Of a DNA stretch of 50,050 bases, positions 43,696 to 50,050 are shown in pieces (the first letter of the stretch is position 1; the number at the start of each line of letters is the position of its first letter). Position numbers and translations under genes: made by a program. Under the pieces are notes generated by a model. It had not been told where the DNA came from. It worked only from the letters and a program-made list of their open reading frames with translations, and ran no database searches. Source of the DNA: Acidobacteriaceae bacterium. GTDB taxonomy: Bacteria > Acidobacteriota > Terriglobia > Terriglobales > Acidobacteriaceae. The stretch lies in assembly GCA_003138365.1 (NCBI GenBank), contig PLFY01000167.1, positions 46,952-97,001 on the forward strand, read 5' to 3'.

Positions 43696-46600
43696 TCAGA
43701 AGGTCAGCCGGCCGCCCAACTGAATAACGCGCTGGGTGGCGGTGGCCCCTGTGATGTTGCCCTGAGAGCCCGACGTGATGTTCCCGGAGGACGGGCCGCT
43801 GAGATTCACCCAGTTCATGACGTTGGTCATTTCGGCGCGGAACTGGAACACCATTCCCCGCTCGAAGGTAATGTTGCGGAGCAGGCTCGCATCCATATCC
43901 TTGAGGCCCGGTCCGTTCAGGGTGTCGCGGCCCACGTTGCCGTCTGCGCCGCCAGGGCCGATGCCCCCTGGCAGGCCAGGCCCGTTTGTCGTGTACGCTG
44001 CGTTGTTGAACCATGCCGTCAATACGCTGTTTTGGCTCTGGCCAGTGGCGCCGCATACACGGCAGCGGTGCGGATCGAGCTTGGGGCTAACGCCAGCAAC
44101 TGCGTTGGGGCGGCTAGAGCCCTGACTGTCAAAGTTCTTGTTGGATCCCGTGGACACGGTAAACGGCCCGCCGCTGGTCAAATAGAGGACCGGTGAGATC
44201 TGCCAGCCGTTGACCACTTCCTTCACGATCTTGTTCGATCCGTGGAAGTAGTCGATGTTCCACATGCCGTAGATGGCCGCATTGTTGTCATGGTTTTGAT
44301 CCATGGGGCCTCTTTCTTCCGGTAGGCCGCCGCCGATGGCGCCCAAGGAGTTATTGGCGGCGGTAAAGGGCTTGCCAGCGACGCCGAAATCCTGCGCGCC
44401 CTGCCCTCCATTCTCCACGAAGTTTGCGCTTTCCAGCGAGCGGCTCCAGACATAGTAACCGCTGAGTGTGAAACCGCCTGACATCGTCTTGGTCGCCGAG
44501 ACTTGAAGCCCGTTATAACTGGAGGTCCCGCCTGGGATCAGGTAGGTAATCCCGCTCAGGGTGCCAGCCGCACCGGGGACGCCGGGATCGTATTGACGCC
44601 GGGCGTCGATGCTGGCCGCAGCAGTGCTGGGCGTGCCGAAAGCGGTTGAGTAAGGCGCGTAGTTGTCGTCGACGAAGGTTCCCAGGTTACGGCCCATGGT
44701 GCCTACATAAGCTGCCGTCACGCTTATCCTGGCAGGCAATTGCCGCTGCACGCTGAAGTTGAACTGGTAGACCGACGAATCTTTCATATACGTTGCGATG
44801 GCCTCGGGGCCGGCGAACGGGATGAAGATCGGAGCGGACGGCTTATAGGTGTACGGGAAGATACCTCCGCCGGGAGTGGTGTTGAGGAAACCGTAAGAGA
44901 CGCCCCCGTACATATTTGTGAGGGATGGAGTGGGGCCAAAGCTTTCGCGTAAGGCGAACGGCGCGGCGTTGCCGGGCTGGTTCCATTCATTGCCGCCGAA
45001 AGAGCCGTAGAAGATGCCCGCCGCGGCGCGAACCGCGGTCTTGCCATCCCCAAACGGGTCCCATGCAAAACCGAGACGAGGCGCAATGTGGCTGAACGGC
45101 GTGCTGATGATGCCGCGACCGACGCCGGCGTCCCCTGGGTATAGCAAGCCCTTCGGCGCGGCCGGAGTGACAGTGGATTGCTGGCCGGGCTTAAACGACG
45201 CCGTCCGGTCATGGGAGTCGACGGGAGGCGTATCGATGTCCCACCGGAGCCCAATGTTGGCCGTGAAACGGGGCGTGATGCGGTAGTTATCCTGCGCAAA
45301 CAACGCGGTGTGCCACGTGCTCAGGTGCGTCGTATAAGGCGTGTCCTGCTCAAATGCGCTGGTTTGGCCGGCGATAAAGTCCGCAATCGCATTACTCGTG
45401 CTGGTAGGCGCGGAGGTCGCGAAGGAAACGTCGCCATAATTATTCAGATTGGCTTCGAACATGGTCTTGTCGAGAGCGAACTCACCGCCAAGGGAAAGGT
45501 TGTGCTTGCCCTTGGTCATGCTGACTACGTCGCGTAACTCATAGTTGTCGGACCCCGTGACCGGGCCGGCGTTCGGGTTCCCCGTGTTAAAGCCAGCACC
45601 GATGTTTAGATAGGGCAGTCCGGCCGGTCCCTGGATTTGGAAGTTCGAGCCGAAACTGCCGAGGGTTTGCGTGCCTGGGCCGGTCACAGGGATGAGGACG
45701 CGTCCGCCCATGGCCCGCGTGAATGTTAGCCAGGCCTGATTGGCCGTGTTGGGGGTGAAGGTGTGAACGTCGCTGATGTTGGCATTCGTCTGAACCGATT
45801 TGGACTGATCTCCGGTCCAATTGACGTTACCGCCTCCGCTGGGAGTTGACGCGGTCGGGGAATAAAAGTAGGTCACTCCCACATGGTCCTTGTCGCCGAG
45901 GTTCTCGTCAAACTTTCCCAGGTATTCGTCTGAGTCTGTCGGAGTGACGTATACGCCGAGGTATTTCCCGCCGCCGCTCGATGGCACGGCTACGCCGGTG
46001 GGCAACGGGACGGAAACACCGATTTTGTTGTTTACGTTCAAGAAATTTGCAGCGGTCGGGTCCAGGTAAGCGTAATCGAAGCCTGGGTTAGCGGGGTTTG
46101 CGATTGCGGTGGTGTACATGCAATTCAAAGTGGCCACCACGCAATTGGGGCTACTGTTTGTTCCTTTTACCTGATTCGCGGGGACGTCCCAGACGGCCGC
46201 GGTCGTGCCGGACGGTTTCGGGTTGTAAACCTTGAACGTGTCCGCGGTAAAGTCGCCCAAGCGCTCGGCAGCCGTGGGCACCACACCGCCTGAGATCGTA
46301 GCTCCTTGTACCTGGCGCAGACCGGCATAGCTGAAGAAGAAGAAGGCCTTGTCGTGCTTGATGGGGCCGCCGAAGGTTCCGCCAAAGTTGTTGCGGTGGT
46401 AGGGGTTTTTCACCAATGTCCCCGTAATGGCGTTGGGGGACGGATTCCAACCAAAAGCGTTGAAATCGGTATTGCGGTTGAACTCGAACAATCCGCCATG
46501 AAATTTGTTGCTTCCCGACTTTGTGATCACCGTGACCACGGCGCCGGAGAATTGGCCGTATTGCGCCGCGAATGCGTTGGTCTCTACGCGGAACTCTTCA

Positions 46601-47316
46601 AGTGCATCGGGGTTGGGCGCCGGGTTGCCGTAGTTGCGCATACCGGTAATGTTGTTGCCGCCATCCAGATAAAATGCGACGGTTCCGTTTCCGGAGTCGA
46701 GCGAGCCGTTGACCTGGACATCCTCGGACGCTATTCCAACGGTCATATTGGGGGTGCCGGCGGGGTTCGTGGTGGGGCTGGCGCTATTGGCCATCACGCC
46801 CGGTGTGAGCGAGAGTTCGGCGTAGACGTTGCGGTTGACCAGGGGCAGGCCGATGAGTTCGGCCGACTCAATGGTTTTGCCCAATACCGCGTCAGACGTA
46901 TTGACCAGCGGGGGAGCCTCAGTGACCGTGACGGTTTGAGTCTGCGCGCCCACGACTAGTTTGATTTCAACCGTCAGCGTCTGGTCCACGTCGAGGGCGA
47001 TATTCGTTTGCACAAAGCGTTGAAAGCTGGGAGCCTTCGCCTCGACGATGTACTTTCCCACGGGAAGGTTATCGATGCGGTACTCCCCATAGGCGTTTGC
47101 CGGCGCCGAACGCGAGTATCCGGTATCGACGTTTGTTGCCTTCACGGTGGCCGTGTTGACCACCGCGCCTTGTTGATCCTTCACCGTACCGACGATGGAC
47201 CCGGTAATCTGCTGTGCAGACGCGATGATGCAGCCGGTGAAAATGAAGACGAGCGCCGCGACGATTCGGGCACTCGCACACAGCCGCGCGTATCTTGCCA
47301 AATTGCGTGTGTTCAT
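43696..47316 (-). CDS. Oar-like TonB-dependent receptor with carboxypeptidase-regulatory-like domain
   Basis: The product is 1206 aa from the ATG at 47316, chosen because GGAGG lies 4 nt upstream and a signal peptide follows (IVAALVFIFTGCIIASAQQ). The open frame extends 188 codons further upstream but that part is noncoding. Residues about 37-120 form a carboxypeptidase-regulatory-like Ig domain (ITGSIVGTVKDQQGAVVNTA). A plug domain follows (AELIGLPLVNRNVYAELSLTPG, then RVETNAFAAQYGQFSGAVV), and then a long outer-membrane beta-barrel ending in aromatic-rich strands and IQLGGRLTF. This type is strongly expanded in Acidobacteriota and is thought to import large glycans or peptides. Its neighbours are a GH79-like enzyme and a malectin-domain regulator. 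Confidence 0.92.
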   Translation of the reverse strand: MNTRNLARYARLCASARIVAALVFIFTGCIIASAQQITGSIVGTVKDQQGAVVNTATVKATNVDTGYSRSAPANAYGEYRIDNLPVGKYIVEAKAPSFQRFVQTNIALDVDQTLTVEIKLVVGAQTQTVTVTEAPPLVNTSDAVLGKTIESAELIGLPLVNRNVYAELSLTPGVMANSASPTTNPAGTPNMTVGIASEDVQVNGSLDSGNGTVAFYLDGGNNITGMRNYGNPAPNPDALEEFRVETNAFAAQYGQFSGAVVTVITKSGSNKFHGGLFEFNRNTDFNAFGWNPSPNAITGTLVKNPYHRNNFGGTFGGPIKHDKAFFFFSYAGLRQVQGATISGGVVPTAAERLGDFTADTFKVYNPKPSGTTAAVWDVPANQVKGTNSSPNCVVATLNCMYTTAIANPANPGFDYAYLDPTAANFLNVNNKIGVSVPLPTGVAVPSSGGGKYLGVYVTPTDSDEYLGKFDENLGDKDHVGVTYFYSPTASTPSGGGNVNWTGDQSKSVQTNANISDVHTFTPNTANQAWLTFTRAMGGRVLIPVTGPGTQTLGSFGSNFQIQGPAGLPYLNIGAGFNTGNPNAGPVTGSDNYELRDVVSMTKGKHNLSLGGEFALDKTMFEANLNNYGDVSFATSAPTSTSNAIADFIAGQTSAFEQDTPYTTHLSTWHTALFAQDNYRITPRFTANIGLRWDIDTPPVDSHDRTASFKPGQQSTVTPAAPKGLLYPGDAGVGRGIISTPFSHIAPRLGFAWDPFGDGKTAVRAAAGIFYGSFGGNEWNQPGNAAPFALRESFGPTPSLTNMYGGVSYGFLNTTPGGGIFPYTYKPSAPIFIPFAGPEAIATYMKDSSVYQFNFSVQRQLPARISVTAAYVGTMGRNLGTFVDDNYAPYSTAFGTPSTAAASIDARRQYDPGVPGAAGTLSGITYLIPGGTSSYNGLQVSATKTMSGGFTLSGYYVWSRSLESANFVENGGQGAQDFGVAGKPFTAANNSLGAIGGGLPEERGPMDQNHDNNAAIYGMWNIDYFHGSNKIVKEVVNGWQISPVLYLTSGGPFTVSTGSNKNFDSQGSSRPNAVAGVSPKLDPHRCRVCGATGQSQNSVLTAWFNNAAYTTNGPGLPGGIGPGGADGNVGRDTLNGPGLKDMDASLLRNITFERGMVFQFRAEMTNVMNWVNLSGPSSGNITSGSQGNITGATATQRVIQLGGRLTF

Positions 47317-47889
47317 GTTGCCTCCAAAAATTGTTTGCTGTTGCCGTATCGCTATCGAACTTCCCTGAACAACAGGGATGCTCACTTTGTTGTTTGGAAA
47401 ACCCCGCCAAATGCGGTTAGCCTTTCCGAAAGAAGTCCAAGAGCGTCCTGAATACGAGCCGAGAGAGCGAAGGTGAACACTGGCAGCGAGACCAACACAC
47501 CAGCCAGTCTTGCTGTGTTTCTCAACCAGGAATTCACTTTCGATGCCTCCAGAGTGCTTCTGCTTTCTGGGCGATTTGCCGCCCGCAGCCCTCAGGTGCG
47601 TTCTCATGCTCCGTTCAAAATTCATCCACTGCGATGCGGAGCACTGAGCTTTTGGGTCTTGGATCGTCGAGAGCGAACATAGCAACCAATTTCCGGATCT
47701 GTCATGTAAATCTGAGGTGAAAAATGCGAAGGGAAAACGTGAATACCTCATGCAGCCCAGAAGGCACTGACCCATATGGAGTTTGCGCCAGTCTGGAGGC
47801 AGCGCTCCCGGGCTTTTAACATTGTTAAACTTCCGGTAAGTATATTGTGAATGAGGAGTTAAGCGGATCCACGGGGTCACCTGCAGCCT
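47317..47889 (-). promoter_or_regulatory. Leader/regulatory region of the TonB receptor with a TTTAACA palindrome
   Basis: About 570 bp precede the receptor. At 47815-47829 the sequence TTTAACATTGTTAAA is a 7+1+7 perfect palindrome, the form of a dimeric repressor operator, in an A/T-rich stretch (47815-47860) that is the best promoter candidate. A small hairpin CCCTGAACAACAGGG lies near the receptor start. No -35/-10 pair is certain. Confidence 0.45.
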
Positions 47890-48041
47890 AGGGCCGGCGC
47901 ATGTCAGATTCCGAGCGATTTGAGCAGGCAGGGTGGTTCGAGGCGGCTTTGAGGCCTTTGCTTCGATTCCTCGGGGGAGAAATTCATCCTGTTTGAGCAG
48001 GTTGAGGGCGATGCGGTTGAGGATCGAGAAATCCTGCGCCG
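47890..48041 (-). mobile_element. Relic of an ISAs1-like transposase 3' end
   Basis: Starting directly after the stop of the malectin regulator, the minus strand reads AQDFSILNRIALNLLKQDEF, then LPRGIEAK. This strongly resembles the C-terminal segment of ISAs1-family transposases (pattern F-x-x-LRRIALNLLK followed by a basic K-R-x-x-A region). After the last Lys the frame is shifted: LKAASNHPACSNRSESDMRRP appears in the next frame and ends at TAG. No start, catalytic DDE part or terminal repeats remain, so it is a decayed remnant of about 150 bp. Confidence 0.7.
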
Positions 48042-49562
48042 CTATCGGCGCGAAGGCTCAGCGAGGACTTCGATTGCATTGACGACGGGGTAATTGACAA
48101 CCGGGATGAATGAGAGCTCGATCCTGCCTTGTGCGGTCGCCTCAATATTGTCAAACGTCTTCACCACGGGGGCGGATCCGCCTTCCGCCATGATGTCGAA
48201 GTTCTTCAAGATCACGGTCCCGTTGCAGGCGACATTGAAGATGCGGCTGCCAGGTCCCCCGGGCACCAAATCGTGTGCGCCGAACCATGGTTCAGAGAAA
48301 TACAGCACAACACGATATTTCCCCGGTGAAACGACTGGAATGTTATAGCGAGAGCTCCCAACTCGAGCGTAACCGGTAATGCCGTGGCTCGACGTCTTTG
48401 TTGAATCGGGAGGCAGGCCCCGTCGGCCTCCAACAAAGTAACGATCCGAGAGCCAAATCTGATTGGCGGAATCTACGATTGCAAAGGGGCTCGCAGTGAT
48501 GCGAACGGGCAGCAAATCATCTGAGGGCTCAGGCAGAATCTCCACTGCATCCAGCAACGAAACCTCGCTGGTGAAGTCCAGATGGATCGCGCCATCCTTT
48601 TCAGGTCGAATTCCGGCAGCAACGTAGGATGTGGCAATGCCGTCCCCACCCGCACTGTCAACCACATCGAAGCTGATACCTGACTCCGCATTGATGGAGA
48701 GAATGACGGGGCGGGTTGCCGCTTGCAGATCGGAGCTCTCTGCAAAGTAAAGATGAACCTCATACTGTCCCGGTTTCATTGGGAAGGCGCAGTGGGCGAT
48801 TCCACGAATGCCGCCCAGATAGAGGTAGGGATCCTCCGTTCCGACGATTTTCTGTGCGGCGACGGTAATGCTGTCGCCTCCAGAGCAGTACTTGTCCGGC
48901 TCCCAGGAATATCCTGAGTGATCGACATACGCCTTGCGGCCGGTTCCCATGAGGGCACGGATTGTGTCTTTCGGCTGCGGCAGAGCCACCGGGGAAACCT
49001 GGGGCGCGGCCACCGCCGCCTTCGTTGCATTTCGGTGCGTGAAGATGAAGAAGCCGCTCAACAGGGCGACCGCGGCAAAGAATGCGGCAGCCACAAGCCA
49101 TCGTGAAAGCTGCTTCGGCAGAGGCGTGACGGCAACAAGATCGCCGGGAAGCGCCTGGTCCAACTCCGAGGAAATCGGCACTGGCGCGTCATGGGCGTCC
49201 AGGGCGCGGTCCGTTCCCCCATGAACAAAGGACGGCACATAACGGCCGAGCGGAATCAGGATATGCACCGGCCGATTTACGCCGTCCGTCTGGTAGATCT
49301 CCTGCAGGCGCTTGCGCAGGGAATGCGCGGTTACCCGGACGATGGTGTCGGCCTGCGGGTCGAAATTGCTGCGCCTCCCCAGCGCTTCGACCGCGATCAT
49401 GGATTCCTTGACCTGGTCATCCTGATCCAGGAAATGCTTCTCACAGATAAAGGTGAGCATTCTGGTGAGATTGCTGGATTGGCCCAGTGCCCCGGAGGTC
49501 AGGAGCCAATTCAACTCTTCTTTTTCAGCTTGAAGCCTGCTGGAGGCCTCCGGCGTCAGCAC
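48042..49562 (-). CDS. Membrane-spanning regulator-like protein with two malectin-like domains
   Basis: The product is 506 aa. Residues about 15-115 match a cytoplasmic domain common in Acidobacteriota, with LTRMLTFICEKHFL, QVKESMIAVEALGRRSNFDP, DTIVRVTAHSLRKRLQEIY and a wing-like VHILIPLGRYVPSF. I read it as a likely DNA-binding winged-helix-type domain. One membrane segment follows at 155-174. Residues about 203-345 and 360-502 are two malectin-like carbohydrate-binding domains; each has a pattern such as YCSGGDSITVAAQKI or DRYFVGGR, then GQYEVHLYFAES or GKYRVVLYFSEP, then FDVVDSAGG or FNVACNGTVILKNFD. The layout suggests a ToxR/CadC-like one-component sensor for an extracytoplasmic sugar. 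The GTG at 49562 has GGAG 7 nt upstream. It sits upstream of the TonB receptor on the same strand. Confidence 0.75.
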   Translation of the reverse strand: MLTPEASSRLQAEKEELNWLLTSGALGQSSNLTRMLTFICEKHFLDQDDQVKESMIAVEALGRRSNFDPQADTIVRVTAHSLRKRLQEIYQTDGVNRPVHILIPLGRYVPSFVHGGTDRALDAHDAPVPISSELDQALPGDLVAVTPLPKQLSRWLVAAAFFAAVALLSGFFIFTHRNATKAAVAAPQVSPVALPQPKDTIRALMGTGRKAYVDHSGYSWEPDKYCSGGDSITVAAQKIVGTEDPYLYLGGIRGIAHCAFPMKPGQYEVHLYFAESSDLQAATRPVILSINAESGISFDVVDSAGGDGIATSYVAAGIRPEKDGAIHLDFTSEVSLLDAVEILPEPSDDLLPVRITASPFAIVDSANQIWLSDRYFVGGRRGLPPDSTKTSSHGITGYARVGSSRYNIPVVSPGKYRVVLYFSEPWFGAHDLVPGGPGSRIFNVACNGTVILKNFDIMAEGGSAPVVKTFDNIEATAQGRIELSFIPVVNYPVVNAIEVLAEPSRR

Positions 49563-50050
49563 ACCAAATCTCCAATTTGACCGGGATTCTCATTTTGCCT
49601 TCCCGGCTATGAGGCACTATACCACCAGTTGCCTCCACTCGCGACTGCTCCTTTGGGTATCGCTCAAGTATCGCAAAGCGATCGGGGCCGATGGAAAAGC
49701 CCTCATCAACGAAGGCTTTCTCGCGCCTGTGAAACTTGCCCGCATTCAGGATCGACCCTTCTCGCGGTGTGGCTGCGGGGCCCAAACAGGCGAATCAAGG
49801 GCGAATATGAAAGCGGCAGGATGCCGCGACACGCGACACGATCAAGATCGAGCGGCAGGCGTCCGATTTGCCGGCCTTTGAGCCGCCGATCCGGTCAGTG
49901 TACTCGTGGGCCTGCCCGGCTTCATCTTGCGCTCGACATACAACGCGGCCTACCCGACACAGGGAACCAGGCAGGGGCACAGAGCGAACCCACCTATCGA
50001 GGTGCAGTTCCCACACTTCCCTCACCGCCAGGGCAATTGCATTTGAAATT
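49563..50050. other. Window end, no recognised gene
   Basis: About 490 bp with no convincing gene. A minus-strand frame (49795-50025) has no known pattern and no ribosome-binding site. The last 21 bases (AGGGCAATTGCATTTGAAAT and one more) repeat a sequence at 33696, suggesting that another repeat element begins or ends here. Confidence 0.35.

Noticed and set aside
47317-47880. 188-codon N-terminal extension of the TonB receptor
   Set aside because: A signal peptide and a GGAGG site mark the start at 47316; the extension is not protein-like and contains a palindrome and part of the flanking transposase-relic region.

Overview
The window looks like a chromosomal segment of an Acidobacteriota bacterium, probably class Terriglobia. 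The evidence is G+C-rich DNA, a giant Oar-like TonB-dependent receptor with an N-terminal carboxypeptidase-regulatory-like domain, many secreted carbohydrate-active proteins, Ig-like repeats of a type common in acidobacterial surface proteins, and interspersed palindromic repeats that read as GHDFSRA in one frame. No species is claimed.

Layout. 1-990: a CAU-anticodon tRNA and a palindromic repeat expanded into three 144-bp tandem copies. 991-4991 (minus): a CpaE-like MinD/ParA-type ATPase fused to six Ig-like repeats, then a TonB-family protein. 5451-7418: an ABC-F ATPase. 7592-11070: an accessory stretch with a small conserved hypothetical gene, a tight three-gene cluster of unknown function (TIGR04255-like protein, a 174-aa partner, a third gene with an in-frame stop) and an MntA/HepT-type toxin-antitoxin pair. 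The pair lies between two 116-bp direct repeats that duplicate the 5' end of ppc. 11090-13939: phosphoenolpyruvate carboxylase. 14876-16672: cysK and cysE for cysteine synthesis. 16769-17772: a PadR regulator and its HAAS-type membrane partner behind a near-consensus promoter. 17952-21141: a secreted GH28-like/PKD/PA14 protein and a lipoprotein. 21262-27274 (minus): a tripartite RND efflux operon. 28258-31781 (minus): an SLBB polysaccharide export protein and a sugar transferase, the core of an exopolysaccharide locus. 32263-32910 (minus): a TetR regulator. 33849-34379: a 5'-truncated CHAT protease gene. 34506-41819: a single-module, fully reducing type I polyketide synthase with its own thioesterase. 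41991-49562 (minus): a carbohydrate locus with a membrane-spanning regulator carrying two malectin-like domains, a TonB-dependent receptor and a GH79-like glycosidase, with a relic of a transposase 3' end between regulator and receptor.

How the genes fit together. The last 8 kb read as sense, import and cleave for a sugar polymer or glucuronide. The cys genes form a two-step pathway (serine to O-acetylserine to cysteine). The RND genes form one pump. The most unusual items are the ppc 5'-end duplication around the MNT/HEPN pair, the three-gene unknown cluster, the ATPase/Ig-repeat fusion, the malectin regulator, and a family of TIR-bounded palindromic elements found at three places. Start sites, domain borders and family names come from reading the sequence and from memory of the families; no search was run.
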